NCBI GenBank assembly: GCA_963749875.1
Contig: CAVVOX010000002.1
Coordinates: 806,001 to 870,000, forward strand
Source: JAHQVI01 sp963749875
Lineage (GTDB): Bacteria > Pseudomonadota > Alphaproteobacteria > Rhizobiales > Rhodomicrobiaceae
DNA length: 64,000 nt
Direction: 5' to 3'
A program made the position numbers and the translations under genes. Under the pieces are notes generated by a model. It saw only the letters and a list, made by a program, of their open reading frames with translations, ran no database searches and was not told where the DNA came from. The stretch's first letter is position 1. Each line of letters starts with the position of its first letter. This document shows positions 17,495-27,153 of this stretch, piece by piece.

Positions 17495-18529
17495 TCACGC
17501 CTTCCCTTGAGCGATCAGCCGATCGAGCGCCGCCGCGGCCCGTCCTTCGTCGATCGATGCCCTTGCCAGCTCCGCGCCTTCCTTCAGCGTGTCGGCCTTG
17601 CCGGCGATGATGAAGGCGGCGGCGGCATTGAGCAGGACTATATCACGGAACGGTCCGTCCTGCCCGCTGAGCAGTGCACGGATCGAATCGGCGCTCTCCT
17701 TGGGCGCGCCGCCGAGCAGCACGTCGAGCGCCACCTGCCGCACGCCGACATCGTCCGGCGTCACCTCGAAGCTGCGCAGCCGCCCGTCCTTGAGCTCGAC
17801 GACCTTGGAAGGGCCGGTGGTCGAAAGCTCGTCGAGCCCGCCCGCGCCGTGAACCACCCAGACATGCTCCGCGCCCAGCCGGCGCATCGTCTCCGCCAGC
17901 GGCTCCAGCCAGTGATCGGAGAACACGCCGATGAGCTGGCGCTTGGTTTCGGCCGGATTCGAAAGCGGCCCGAGCAGATTGAAGATGGTGCGCAGCTTCA
18001 AAGACTGACGGACCGGGGCGGCATGGCGCATGGCCGAATGATAAGTCGGGGCGAAGAGGAACGCGATTCCCGCTTCCGCGAGCGCGCGTTCGGCCTCCTC
18101 CGGCGTCATCTTCAGATCAATGCCGAGCTGTTCGAGCACGTCCGCCGCGCCGGATTTCGACGATACGGCCCGGTTGCCGTGCTTGGCGACCGGCACGCCG
18201 GCGCCTGCCAGAACGAAGGCCGTCGCGGTGGAGACATTATAGGTGCCCTTGGCGTCGCCACCGGTGCCGACCACGTCGATCGCGCCGGGAAGGGCGGCGA
18301 TCTTGCGCATCCGGCCGCGCATTGCCCGGACCGCGCCGGTGATTTCATCGACCGTTTCGCCCCGGGCACGCATGGCGACGAGAAAGCCGGCGAGCTGCGC
18401 TTCGGGCACGCCCCCCTGCATGATCGCATCGAAAGCGCTCGCGGCTTCGTCCTCGGTCAGGCTTTCACCGCGCGCCACTTTTTCGAAATGGGGCCGGAAT
18501 TCCATTCCCGGCTCGGTTTCCATGGTCAT
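17495..18529 (-). CDS. trpD: Anthranilate phosphoribosyltransferase
   Basis: 344 aa. It transfers phosphoribose from PRPP to anthranilate. The PRPP-binding GTGGDAKGTYNVST, KHGNRAVSSKSGAADVLE, RTIFNLLGPLSNP and the late FIIAGKADTLKEGAELA are all present. The ATG at 18529 was chosen because it has a ggagg site and overlaps the trpG stop by 4 bases. A longer upstream open frame merely reads back through trpG. The enzyme acts in the cytoplasm directly after TrpE/TrpG. Confidence 0.96.
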   Translation of the reverse strand: MTMETEPGMEFRPHFEKVARGESLTEDEAASAFDAIMQGGVPEAQLAGFLVAMRARGETVDEITGAVRAMRGRMRKIAALPGAIDVVGTGGDAKGTYNVSTATAFVLAGAGVPVAKHGNRAVSSKSGAADVLEQLGIDLKMTPEEAERALAEAGIAFLFAPTYHSAMRHAAPVRQSLKLRTIFNLLGPLSNPAETKRQLIGVFSDHWLEPLAETMRRLGAEHVWVVHGAGGLDELSTTGPSKVVELKDGRLRSFEVTPDDVGVRQVALDVLLGGAPKESADSIRALLSGQDGPFRDIVLLNAAAAFIIAGKADTLKEGAELARASIDEGRAAAALDRLIAQGKA

Positions 18530-19170
18530 CGCATGACCTCCGATCGTCCGGATGGGGCTACGCGCAGGCGGTCGAGATTGGGCCGGATCGGCTTCCAATT
18601 GATCCGTGCGCGGCGCAGGAAGTTCGCAAGGATCGCGTGACCAAATTCGGACGCGATGCTCTCGGGGTGGAACTGAACGCCGAAAACCGGCTGGCTCTGA
18701 TGCTCGACCGCCATGATCAGCCCGTCGGAGGTGGTGGCGGTGATGCGCAGGCAGGAGGGCAGCGTCTTCTCCTCGATAAGCAGGGAATGATAGCGCGTCG
18801 CCTCGAATTCGGGCGGCAGACCGTCGAAAATGCCCTCGCCGGAATTGTAGATCGTGGAGACCTTGCCATGCATGAGGCTCGGGGCGCGGATCACCTTGCC
18901 GCCATAGGCCTGGCCGATCGCCTGATGGCCGAGGCAGACGCCGAATAGCGGGATGCGCCCGTCATTCTCCCTGATCAGATCGAGACAGATGCCGGCTTCG
19001 TTCGGCGTGCAGGGGCCTGGCGACAGCACGATCGCCTGCGGCTCCTCGGCGAGCACGTCCTCAACGGAGATTTTATCGTTCCGGTAGACCCGGCAGGTCA
19101 CGCCGAGATCACCGAAAAAGTGAACGAGGTTATAGGTGAAGCTGTCGTAATTATCGATAAGGGTGATCAT
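18526..19170 (-). CDS. trpG: Anthranilate synthase glutamine amidotransferase subunit
   Basis: 214 aa. It supplies ammonia from glutamine to TrpE (encoded separately at 21638-23155). The start at ATG 19170 (MITLIDNYDSFTYNLV) has ggagg 7 bases upstream. LSPGPCTPNEAG, the nucleophile in FGVCLGHQAIGQA and FGVQFHPESI with the catalytic His and Glu are present. It may also serve p-aminobenzoate synthesis, as dual-use TrpG proteins do. It is the first gene of the trpGDC-moaC operon. Confidence 0.95.
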   Translation of the reverse strand: MITLIDNYDSFTYNLVHFFGDLGVTCRVYRNDKISVEDVLAEEPQAIVLSPGPCTPNEAGICLDLIRENDGRIPLFGVCLGHQAIGQAYGGKVIRAPSLMHGKVSTIYNSGEGIFDGLPPEFEATRYHSLLIEEKTLPSCLRITATTSDGLIMAVEHQSQPVFGVQFHPESIASEFGHAILANFLRRARINWKPIRPNLDRLRVAPSGRSEVMR

Positions 19171-19445
19171 TGCCGCCTCCGGTGCCGGAAAGATCAGCAA
19201 ATTTAGGCCGCACGGTCCAGAGGAAAGCGCGGAAATCTTACGCTTTTCACGGAAGAGGACTTCGGCACGCTTAAGCCGGATGTCAGCGCCTGCCCCAAAT
19301 CCCCAAGGCTGGCGGGCTGGCCTTTTCTACCGCGACGGCCCCGCCCAATCGTGGGCAATTAACCATGACCGACAATGAATCCTTAGACTTGCGGGCTTAT
19401 CCTGTGGGCTCGATCCGCGTCTTCTGGATCTTGACAGGAGATTTG

Positions 19446-20738
19446 ATGACCGGCCAACGCATTACGCTTTCGATGCTTCAGGCCTATATGGTCGGCGAAC
19501 GGCGGCAGGATGTCTTCCCTCCCGCCATCGAGGATCTGTTCGAAGATCAGGTCAAATCCGATCGCCTCGACATCTTGGGACGGTTGGTCCTGCGGCTGGT
19601 GATCGTCTATAATGTCTTCTTAATCCTCGACGTCTTTCTGCTTCCCCAAACACTTTGGCTGGCTGCGATCCTGCATTTTGGCGTCGTTACGCCGGTGATC
19701 GTCCTCATCGCCTTTCTTCACCCGAAGATGAGGCGCGGTCGGGTGCGCGGGCTGGCGGCGACCGCTATACCGCTCCTGATCGTAGCGCAGATCATGCTCA
19801 TCTATTCGCTCAATCGGGGTCAGGGTGCCGATCATTACCAATATCTGGCGGTCATGGTCGTGATTTACATGAACGTGAACCAGAGCGCCGCCTTTCGGGT
19901 TTTCGGCTATCGGCAGGCAACTCGGTCGACGATCTTGGTGGCCGCGACCTATTCCGGGGTGCTGCTGTTCGGCCATTCGCCGCACATTGTCAAGCTGCTC
20001 GGCATCAGCTTCATGGCCGGGTCCGCCTATCTCAGCCTGATGGCGAATTTCCGTATGGAACGAGACCTTCGGAATTCGTTTCTCAGGCAGCTGCAGGACC
20101 GCCTGCACCGGCAAAGCGCGGAGAAGGTCGCCAGCCACGACCCGCTGACGGGTCTTGCCAATCGGCGGCAGCTCGAAGAAACCGTTGCAAGATTGTGGGC
20201 GCTCCCGGATGAGGTTGTCTCTCCGGTTGCCGTCATGATGATCGACATCGATCGTTTCAAAGCCTTCAATGACCGCTATGGACACCCGGCCGGCGATACC
20301 TGCCTCAAAAGGGTAGCGGGCGCGATTGCTGCCGAAGCCCGGAACGAAGACGATCTCGCGGTGCGCTATGGCGGGGAGGAGTTTCTGCTGCTGCTGCCGC
20401 GAACGGATCTGAGTGATGCGGTGCGCGTGGCCGAACGCATTCGCCGGCATGTCGAGACTTTATCGATCCCGCATGAGCGCATCGGTGAGCGCGGTGTGGT
20501 CACAATCAGCGTCGGCACAATCGCGGGCCCCGTCTCGGCGCAGGCTTTTGCCGAATTGGTCGGCGCCGCCGATGCCTCACTCTACGCCGCCAAGCGCAAC
20601 GGCCGTAACCAGGTCTGGCCGCCGTTTCTAAGCAAGGACGGTCCGGTCGCCTCGCTCACCGCGGTCGGCGCAGGCGGCCAGCCGGAGATGTCGGCAGAAG
20701 CGCCGGCGCGTTTTTCCGATCCGGCATCCAGGCGCTAG
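19446..20738 (+). CDS. Membrane-anchored diguanylate cyclase (GGDEF)
   Basis: 430 aa from ATG 19446, which has caggag 5 bases upstream; a longer frame from 19365 lacks such a site. Five or six hydrophobic segments lie in residues about 45-205 (for example LVIVYNVFLILDVFLL and FGVVTPVIVLIAFL). A GGDEF domain follows: SHDPLTGLANRRQLEE, MMIDIDRFKAFNDRYGHPAGD and RYGGEEFLLLLPR. The GGEEF form is catalytic, so it should make cyclic di-GMP. No RxxD inhibitory site was seen before GGEEF. It is transcribed away from trpG. Confidence 0.92.
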   Translation: MTGQRITLSMLQAYMVGERRQDVFPPAIEDLFEDQVKSDRLDILGRLVLRLVIVYNVFLILDVFLLPQTLWLAAILHFGVVTPVIVLIAFLHPKMRRGRVRGLAATAIPLLIVAQIMLIYSLNRGQGADHYQYLAVMVVIYMNVNQSAAFRVFGYRQATRSTILVAATYSGVLLFGHSPHIVKLLGISFMAGSAYLSLMANFRMERDLRNSFLRQLQDRLHRQSAEKVASHDPLTGLANRRQLEETVARLWALPDEVVSPVAVMMIDIDRFKAFNDRYGHPAGDTCLKRVAGAIAAEARNEDDLAVRYGGEEFLLLLPRTDLSDAVRVAERIRRHVETLSIPHERIGERGVVTISVGTIAGPVSAQAFAELVGAADASLYAAKRNGRNQVWPPFLSKDGPVASLTAVGAGGQPEMSAEAPARFSDPASRR

Positions 20739-21016
20739 CGCAACGCGCGTCCAAACGGACGCGGACAGTTGCGCTAACTGGAGACCTCCAAAAACTCGTC
20801 ATTGCGAGCGGAGCGAAGCAATCCAGCGATTGTAACCCTTTGAAAGATGTGGATTGCTTCGTCGGCTTCGCCTCCTCGCAATGACAGAAATGCGAGTTTT
20901 TGAAGGCGTCCAACTTATTGATATGGATCAACTTAACCTCGCTCAAGCGATTCCACTTGAACCAGGGTTGATCTAGCGCAACGCGCGTCCAGATGGACGC
21001 GGTCAAGTTGATCTAA
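20737..21016. repeat. Composite intergenic palindromic repeats
   Basis: Three repeat types are packed between the cyclase stop and sixA. Type a (20737-20776 and again near 20973-21000): agcgcaacgcgcgtcc paired with ggacgcgg and gttgcgct. Type b (20782-20911): an ~85-bp imperfect palindrome beginning cattgcgagcggagcg, repeated inverted at 49184-49316. Type c (20915-20976): a palindrome starting TTGATATGGATCAA (20918-20931) and ending in ttgatctag. The TAG stop of the cyclase overlaps the first repeat. Confidence 0.85.
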
Positions 21017-21022
21017 GTGCAT

Positions 21023-21538
21023 TCAGCCAAGCCGTTTCGGCGTTGCGAACAGTGCGAGCCGCCCTGTTCCGGGCTGAAGGCCGGACCAGCTTTCCGCCTT
21101 AAAGGTGATCGCGGCGATGCCGGCGGTGGGAAGTTTGCCGGCGAGGGCGCGGCGCATGGCTGGCTCACCCCGGCCGACGAGATAGAGAGCGAAGGATTGA
21201 AGCCCCGGATTGTGCCCGATCACCATGAGCTTGCGCGCGTCCTCCGGCGCATCCCGGACAATCGCAAGCAGCGTTGGCAGGGAGGCTTCGTAGAGCGCCG
21301 CGGCATAGTCGACCTTGGGCTTCGGCGCGAATGCGGGCAGAGCGAGATCGAGCGTCTGGCGTGTTCGCAGCGATGCCGAGCACAAGATGAGGTCCGGGAC
21401 GAAGCCCTGCTTGGCGAGGTGCGCCGCCATCTTCGGCGCGGCCTTTTTCCCACGCGCCGTCAGCGGCCGGTCGAAATCCTCAAGGGTCGGATCGTCCCAG
21501 CTCGACTTCGCATGGCGGAAGAGGATCAGTGTGAGCAT
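21023..21538 (-). CDS. sixA: SixA-type histidine phosphatase
   Basis: 171 aa of the histidine phosphatase (RHG) superfamily. LILFRHAKSSW holds the catalytic Arg-His pair, SASLRTRQT a second Arg, and KLMVIGHNPGL the second His. SixA dephosphorylates phosphohistidine on phosphorelay proteins such as NPr in other bacteria; the exact partner here is unknown. It is on the same strand as trpE, with 99 bp between. Confidence 0.85.
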   Translation of the reverse strand: MLTLILFRHAKSSWDDPTLEDFDRPLTARGKKAAPKMAAHLAKQGFVPDLILCSASLRTRQTLDLALPAFAPKPKVDYAAALYEASLPTLLAIVRDAPEDARKLMVIGHNPGLQSFALYLVGRGEPAMRRALAGKLPTAGIAAITFKAESWSGLQPGTGRLALFATPKRLG

Positions 21539-21637
21539 GGTCTTGGGTCTCAGGCGCTTGGCGACTCTTTAAGAAATACGCCACAGAACGCCTCCTCTGA
21601 CCACCGTCAATCGACATCGCTGCATTGAGAGAGAACG

Positions 21638-23155
21638 CTACTGCCCCCGCCGCGCCTCGCTGGCGAAGCGCACGGCCTCTTCGGCGGCGCGGAACATGCC
21701 GCTGGCCTTCGCCTGGCATTCGCGCTGCTCGCTGATGGGCACGGAATCCGCGACGATGCCGGCGCCGGCCTGCACATACATCGTGCCGTCCTTGATCAGC
21801 GAGGTCCGCAGCACGATGCAGCTGTCCATATCGCCGGTCGCCGAGAAATAACCGACGCAGCCGGCATAAATGCCGCGCTTTTCCTTCTCCAACTCGTCGA
21901 TGATCTCCATCGCCCGGACTTTCGGCGCGCCGGATACCGTGCCCGCGGGAAAGCCGGCCATCAGCGCGTCCACCGCGTCATGGCCCTCCGACAGCTCGCC
22001 GACCACATTGGAGACGATGTGCATGACGTGGCTGTAATATTCGAGGAAGAAGCTGTCGGTCACGCGCACGGTGCCGATCTTGGAGACGCGCCCGACATCA
22101 TTGCGGCCGAGATCGAGCAGCATGAGATGCTCGGCGCGCTCCTTCGGATCGGACAGCAGCTCCTCCGCGAGCCGCTTGTCGTCGTCGGGCGTTGCCCCGC
22201 GAGGCCGCGTTCCGGCAATCGGGCGGACGGTGACCTCGCCGCCGCGGGCGCGCACCAGAATTTCCGGGCTCGATCCGGCGACGGCAAAATCTCCGTAATT
22301 GAGGAAGAACAGAAAGGGCGAGGGGTTGACGCGGCGCAGGGCGCGGTAAAGCGCGAAGGGCGGCAGGTCGAAGGGCGCCGAGAAGCGCTGGCTGAGCACG
22401 ACCTGGAAGATGTCGCCGGCGGCGATATATTTCTTGGCCTTCTTCACCATCGCCTCATAATCCTTCGGCGCGGTGTTGGAGACCGGCATCGGGAAATCGA
22501 TGTCGGCGCCGTTCGGCGCGGCCGAGTGGCTGAGCGGAGCGTCGAGCGCATCGACCACCGAGGACAGCCGGTCGAGCGCGCGCGACCAGGCGGTCTTCGC
22601 CGACAGCTTCTTTTGCGGCCGCACGGGCGTGACGACGATGATCTCGTCTTTCACATTGTCGAAGATCGCCATCACGGTCGGCCGGATCAGCATGGCGTCG
22701 GGAATGCCGATCGGGTCGGGATTCGGCTCGGGCAGCGTTTCGATCAGCCGCACCGTGTCGTAGCCCATATAGCCGAACACGCCGAGCGCCATGGGCGGCA
22801 GGCTGCCTGGCAGATCGATCCGGGATTCCTCCAGAAGACTTCGCAATGAGGCGAGTGTGCCGCCTTTGCATTTCGTGAAGCCGTTCGGCGACTTGGCCGG
22901 CGCAAGGTTGATTTCGGCTTCGTCGCCGAACGCGCGCCAGACGATATCCGGCGCAAAGCCGATGACCGAGTAGCGCCCGCGCACCGCGCCGCCTTCGACG
23001 GATTCGAGCAGGAAGCTCATCGGCCGGTCGGCGCCGAGCTTCAACATGGCCGAGACCGGCGTTTCGAGATCGGCGATCAGGCGTGTCCAGACGGCTTGCG
23101 GCTCACCCTTTTTGTAGGTTTCGGCGAATTCGTCGAATCCGGGATAGAGCCGCAT
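21638..23155 (-). CDS. trpE: Anthranilate synthase component I
   Basis: 505 aa. It converts chorismate to anthranilate using ammonia from TrpG. The N-terminal half is feedback-inhibitor-binding (LESVEGGAVRGRYSVIGF, with the LLES element). The C-terminal chorismate domain has FQVVLSQRFSAPF, NPSPFLFFLNYGDF, RPIAGTRPRGATPDDD and TVSGAPKVRAMEIIDE. It is separated from trpG by the cyclase and sixA genes, an arrangement found in many alphaproteobacteria. It follows ppiD on the same strand with a 57-bp gap, so it may be cotranscribed with it. Confidence 0.96.
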   Translation of the reverse strand: MRLYPGFDEFAETYKKGEPQAVWTRLIADLETPVSAMLKLGADRPMSFLLESVEGGAVRGRYSVIGFAPDIVWRAFGDEAEINLAPAKSPNGFTKCKGGTLASLRSLLEESRIDLPGSLPPMALGVFGYMGYDTVRLIETLPEPNPDPIGIPDAMLIRPTVMAIFDNVKDEIIVVTPVRPQKKLSAKTAWSRALDRLSSVVDALDAPLSHSAAPNGADIDFPMPVSNTAPKDYEAMVKKAKKYIAAGDIFQVVLSQRFSAPFDLPPFALYRALRRVNPSPFLFFLNYGDFAVAGSSPEILVRARGGEVTVRPIAGTRPRGATPDDDKRLAEELLSDPKERAEHLMLLDLGRNDVGRVSKIGTVRVTDSFFLEYYSHVMHIVSNVVGELSEGHDAVDALMAGFPAGTVSGAPKVRAMEIIDELEKEKRGIYAGCVGYFSATGDMDSCIVLRTSLIKDGTMYVQAGAGIVADSVPISEQRECQAKASGMFRAAEEAVRFASEARRGQ

Positions 23156-23212
23156 TTCGGTGCGCCTTCGAGCTTGGCGGCGCGGAGAGCCCGCGCCGCT
23201 ATGGTGGGGAGA

Positions 23213-25087
23213 TCACTGTGCGATCAGCGCTGATATAGCGTCATTATTCACCTGAACGCCATAGTCGCGTTGAAGGCCGCCGACATATTCGCTGAGAATA
23301 TCCACACGCATATTCTGACGCAGTTCCTTGCGCAAAGCCTCGGCCTGTTTGTCGTCCATCGGCGGGGCCTTCTTGACCTCGATGACCTGGATCACGGCCT
23401 GGCTCTCGCCATCGGACATTTGCACGTGACCGAAACCGCTTTCCGGAAGCGTGAATGCGAGGGAGACGGCGGTGCGCGGCAGCTCCTTGGGGGAGGCCTC
23501 GCGTTTCAGCGCCGGAGTGGTGGAAACGGTTGCGCCGACCTCCTGAGCGATGTCCTCGATCGCCGTGCCGCCCTTTGCCTTCTCCACCCGTTCCTCGGCC
23601 TTGGTGCGCACTTGCTTGCGGGTCTCCTCATTGATCCAGGCTGTCCGGACGTCGTCCCGCACTTCATCGAAGGTCTTCTGGCGCTCGGGGATCACCTCGA
23701 GCACGTCGATGAACAAATAGCCGTCACCCTTGGCGACCGGATTATTCTCGACCCCGACATCGCTTTCGAAAGCCAGATCGACCGCGGGGCGGCTGTCTGA
23801 GATCGCCTTGACGGCCTTTCCATCCTGGCCCTGACCGCTTCGATCGAATGTCAGTTCGGTATAGGGCAGGTTGAGTTTCTGAGCGGCTTCCGCGACATTC
23901 GCGCCGCCGGCGCGCGCATCCTCGATCGCATCATAGAGCTTCTGAATCTCATCGCGCGCCCGCTCTCTTGCCAAATCCTGGCGGACCTGGTCCTTCACCT
24001 CCTCGAAGCTCTTCTGATTGCCGGGGGTAATCTCGGTGACCCTGAGGAGGACGGTCGAGAAGCTCTCGACAGGCTCGCTCACCTCGCCCTTCTTCAGCGC
24101 GAAGGCGGCCTCGGCAAGCTTCTTGTCGGCAAGCTGGTCTTTCGCAAAAGTGCCCAGATTGATGTCGCTCTCTTTCATGCCGAGTTCCTTGCCGAGCGCG
24201 ACGAAATCGGCGCCCTTGGCCAGCTTCTCCGCGGCGTCCCGCGCAGCGGCGGCATTGTCGAAAATGAGCTGCTGGATCGTCCGGCGCTCCGGCGTCGAAT
24301 AGCGGCTCTTCGTCGCTTCATAATGTGCCTTGATCTCGTCGTCCTTGATGGAAATCGTATCCTTGATCGCGTCGGGCGTGAGCGTCAGCATGCCGATCTT
24401 GCGGTATTCCGGCGCCCTATAGCGCGCCTTGTTCTTCTCATAGTAGGATTTCAGCGCGTCTTCATCCGGGGGCGCGACCGCTCCGACGACATCCGGCTTG
24501 AGAACGAAATATTTCAGCACCCGCTCGTCATTGCGATAATGGTAGATGGCGTCGAGCAGTGTCCGGGGCACATAGGCGCCTTCGCTGAGCGCGCTCGCGA
24601 GCTGCTGCCGAACTATCTCTTCCCGCTGAAGCGCGAGGAAGCCTTGTTCCGTCATGCCGATATTGCGCAGGACTTCCTGGAAGCGCTGAGGATCGAATTT
24701 GCCGCCGGAGCCTTCGAAAGTCGGTTCCTTGCGGACGGCGGAGGCGATGGCGTCGTCGGAGATTCCAAGCCCGAGCGAGTCGGCGTGAATATCGATCGCC
24801 GTCGTCCCGATCAGATTTTGCAGGACACCCTGTGCGATGCCGAAAGCGCGCGCCTCCTTCGCCGTCAGTCGACGGCCGAGCCGGTTGCTGACCATGGCGA
24901 TCTGATTGCGGTAGTTGCGCTGGAATTGCTGCGGCGTAATTTCCCTGTCTCCCACCTCCGCCAGGGTCTGCCGTCCGCCGGAGCGGAAAATGTCGCCGAT
25001 GCCCCATAGGGTAAAGCTGACGATGAGGAGACCGAGCAGGATTTTGACGACCCAGCTTCCGGCGCTATTTCGAAGGGAATTCAGCAT
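23213..25087 (-). CDS. ppiD: Periplasmic peptidyl-prolyl isomerase (PpiD/SurA-like)
   Basis: 624 aa. A single N-terminal transmembrane anchor (KILLGLLIVSFTLWGIG, residues about 14-33) is followed by a SurA-type N-terminal chaperone domain (TLAEVGDREITPQQFQRNYR) and a parvulin-like region around residues 260-360. The C-terminal part repeats parvulin-like segments. The family assists folding of secreted and outer-membrane proteins at the Sec translocon exit. It is divergent from tpiA. Confidence 0.9.
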   Translation of the reverse strand: MLNSLRNSAGSWVVKILLGLLIVSFTLWGIGDIFRSGGRQTLAEVGDREITPQQFQRNYRNQIAMVSNRLGRRLTAKEARAFGIAQGVLQNLIGTTAIDIHADSLGLGISDDAIASAVRKEPTFEGSGGKFDPQRFQEVLRNIGMTEQGFLALQREEIVRQQLASALSEGAYVPRTLLDAIYHYRNDERVLKYFVLKPDVVGAVAPPDEDALKSYYEKNKARYRAPEYRKIGMLTLTPDAIKDTISIKDDEIKAHYEATKSRYSTPERRTIQQLIFDNAAAARDAAEKLAKGADFVALGKELGMKESDINLGTFAKDQLADKKLAEAAFALKKGEVSEPVESFSTVLLRVTEITPGNQKSFEEVKDQVRQDLARERARDEIQKLYDAIEDARAGGANVAEAAQKLNLPYTELTFDRSGQGQDGKAVKAISDSRPAVDLAFESDVGVENNPVAKGDGYLFIDVLEVIPERQKTFDEVRDDVRTAWINEETRKQVRTKAEERVEKAKGGTAIEDIAQEVGATVSTTPALKREASPKELPRTAVSLAFTLPESGFGHVQMSDGESQAVIQVIEVKKAPPMDDKQAEALRKELRQNMRVDILSEYVGGLQRDYGVQVNNDAISALIAQ

Positions 25088-25246
25088 TTCGTTTCGTTTT
25101 CATCAGGGGGTCGCGCCGGGCAGGTTTGGAGGCAAACGCTTCTTGCGCCGAGAGGGCGAAACCGGCATGACTTGCTTCAAATGATTGCTACGGCTAGATC
25201 AAGGCTGTGGCGGATGCAATGTCAAGGCCCAAAAGCGGGGAATATC

Positions 25247-26020
25247 ATGTCGCAGATCAGACCGCTTATCGCCGGCAATTGGAAGATGAACGGCCAGCGC
25301 GCCTCGCTGCACGAAATCGAGGCGCTGCGCAAAGGCGTTGCCGAAGCCGGGGCGGCTCTCGCGGTCGATATTATGGTCTGCCCGCCGGCGACCCTGATCG
25401 CGGCCGCGGCGGCAGCGGTCGAAGGCAGTCCCATCCTCATCGGCGCGCAGGATTGTCACGCCAAAGCCTCGGGTGCCTATACGGGCGACATATCCGCGCC
25501 GATGCTGGCGGATAGCGGGGCGAAAGCCGTCATTCTGGGGCATTCCGAAAGGCGTTCCCTGCACGGCGAGCGTGACGTGGATGTCAGGGCGAAAGCGGAT
25601 GCGGTTCTCGCGGCGGGGCTGCAGGCCATTATCTGCGTCGGCGAAACCGCGGGCGAGTGGCGTCTGGGTTTGACGCTCGACGTCGTCGGCAGGCAGCTCA
25701 GCGGCTCACTGCCGCAGGGTGCGACGGGTGCGAACATCGTCATTGCCTATGAGCCGATCTGGGCGATCGGCACCGGACTGACGCCGACGGTCGCGGATGT
25801 TTCCGAGGTCCATCGGATGATCCGGGAAAAGCTGGGCTCAATTCTTTCGCCGGCGATTGCGGAGCAGATCCGGATCCTTTATGGCGGGTCGGTGAAGCCC
25901 GATAATACTACGGAACTCTTGACAATCCCGGACGTCGATGGCGCTCTCGTGGGCGGGGCAAGCCTCCTCGCTCGGGATTTTCTGGCCATTATTTCGGCGC
26001 AGAGCAGCAGTGCCGCCTGA
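25247..26020 (+). CDS. tpiA: Triosephosphate isomerase
   Basis: 257 aa. It interconverts dihydroxyacetone phosphate and glyceraldehyde 3-phosphate. ATG 25247 (MSQIRPLIAGNWKMNG) has cgggga upstream and matches the family N-terminus; a longer frame from 25172 adds only unlikely residues. The catalytic Lys is in GNWKMNG, His in ILGHSERR and Glu in AYEPIWAIGTG; the phosphate loop is LYGGSVKPDN. It is divergent from ppiD. Confidence 0.97.
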   Translation: MSQIRPLIAGNWKMNGQRASLHEIEALRKGVAEAGAALAVDIMVCPPATLIAAAAAAVEGSPILIGAQDCHAKASGAYTGDISAPMLADSGAKAVILGHSERRSLHGERDVDVRAKADAVLAAGLQAIICVGETAGEWRLGLTLDVVGRQLSGSLPQGATGANIVIAYEPIWAIGTGLTPTVADVSEVHRMIREKLGSILSPAIAEQIRILYGGSVKPDNTTELLTIPDVDGALVGGASLLARDFLAIISAQSSSAA

Positions 26021-26081
26021 GGGAAGAGGCTCTGACGGTCCGGGGGATGGGCTGGCAGCCGTGAAATGAGGGTAGTCTTTG

Positions 26082-26597
26082 ATGGTGATGCGTCCGCTGT
26101 CGCGGTGCCGACCATTACTGTTTGGCGCAGGTCTCACAATCGTCGCCGCCTTGGCCGGGCCTCAGCGCGGTCTCGGCGAGCCGCTGGACGAGGATGGCTG
26201 TCGGCGGCTGGAGATCGAGCGTCAGGCGCTCACCGTGCTTGGTATCGACAAATATTTCGAGAATGGCGCGGAGTGGGCGAAAGCGAATTTGACGGTTGCG
26301 GACCTCAATCTCGTCAAGCGCTATCTGAACGTCTATGAGCAGCTCAAATTCCGCTGCAAGGAGGAGATCGAGATCGTCGATAGCGACGAGGACGGCGACG
26401 AGGAGGGAGAGGGCGACGATACCGTGTCGACCGGGCCGGTTCCGCCTCTTCCGGAAAGAAAATCAAAAGAGCCAGGCAAGGCCGCCGCGGTCGAAGCGCC
26501 CCGAAAAAGCAATCCGGTCTCGCCCGTCTCGGCTGGCGCCGCCGGCAATATCACCGTGACCAAAATCGATCCGGCGCACGCCGTGCCCCGACGATAG
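26082..26597 (+). CDS. Hypothetical exported protein
   Basis: 171 aa from ATG 26082 (an ATG at 26088 is possible). An N-terminal signal peptide is evident (basic RPLSRCRPLL, then a hydrophobic GAGLTIVAALAG stretch). The mature region has CRRLEIERQALTVLGIDKYF and a single further Cys, suggesting one disulphide. It then turns acidic (DSDEDGDEEGEGDD) and Pro/Ala-rich. I recognise no domain with an assigned function. It follows tpiA by 61 bp on the same strand. Confidence 0.75.
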   Translation: MVMRPLSRCRPLLFGAGLTIVAALAGPQRGLGEPLDEDGCRRLEIERQALTVLGIDKYFENGAEWAKANLTVADLNLVKRYLNVYEQLKFRCKEEIEIVDSDEDGDEEGEGDDTVSTGPVPPLPERKSKEPGKAAAVEAPRKSNPVSPVSAGAAGNITVTKIDPAHAVPRR

Positions 26598-26773
26598 AGC
26601 GTTGCCAGAGATTGCAAAAGCGGCTGGCCTCACCAAATTCTAGTGTGATCATCCAGAAGTTCGTCATACCTCGCCGCAGGTGCAGAGACGACAGGGCGAA
26701 CTTCGGAATCGGGACACTAGCCATCACCGGGAAAATGCTGTAAACCGCCCCCAATCGCGGGTAGAGCAGGCAA

Positions 26774-27133
26774 ATGACGACAGTTCTCCTTTTAATCCAT
26801 CTTATGATCGCGGCCGCCCTTGTCGGCGTCGTGCTGGTGCAACGGTCCGAGGGCGGTGCGCTCGGCATTGGCGGCGGAGGCGGCGGCTTCATGAGCGGTC
26901 GCGGTGCGGCCAATCTTTTGACGCGCGTCACCGCTTTTCTCGCTGCGGCCTTTTTCGGCACGAGCATCCTGCTTGCGGTCATGGCCACCCGACACGCCGA
27001 ACCGACCTCGATTCTGAACGAGGGTGGACAGACGGAGGCGCCAGCGGAGAGCGCGCCGAGTTCGCTGCCGAAGCTTTCGCCGATCGTACCGCCAAGCGCG
27101 CCAGCCGGTCCGCAGGTGCCGCAATCGCAATAG
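26774..27133 (+). CDS. secG: Preprotein translocase subunit SecG
   Basis: 119 aa. Two transmembrane helices (VLLLIHLMIAAALVGVVLVQ; VTAFLAAAFFGTSILLAVMA) flank the glycine-rich loop RSEGGALGIGGGGGGF typical of SecG. The C-terminal Pro/Ser-rich tail is longer than in E. coli, as common in alphaproteobacteria. It forms part of the SecYEG channel and stimulates export. The pyrG gene that often follows in related genomes is not here. Confidence 0.94.
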   Translation: MTTVLLLIHLMIAAALVGVVLVQRSEGGALGIGGGGGGFMSGRGAANLLTRVTAFLAAAFFGTSILLAVMATRHAEPTSILNEGGQTEAPAESAPSSLPKLSPIVPPSAPAGPQVPQSQ

Positions 27134-27153
27134 GCGGGCGGCGCGGGCGCCTT

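Noticed and set aside
20737..21016. CRISPR array
   Set aside because: The repeats are few, palindromic, of different types and without regular unique spacers; no cas gene is present.
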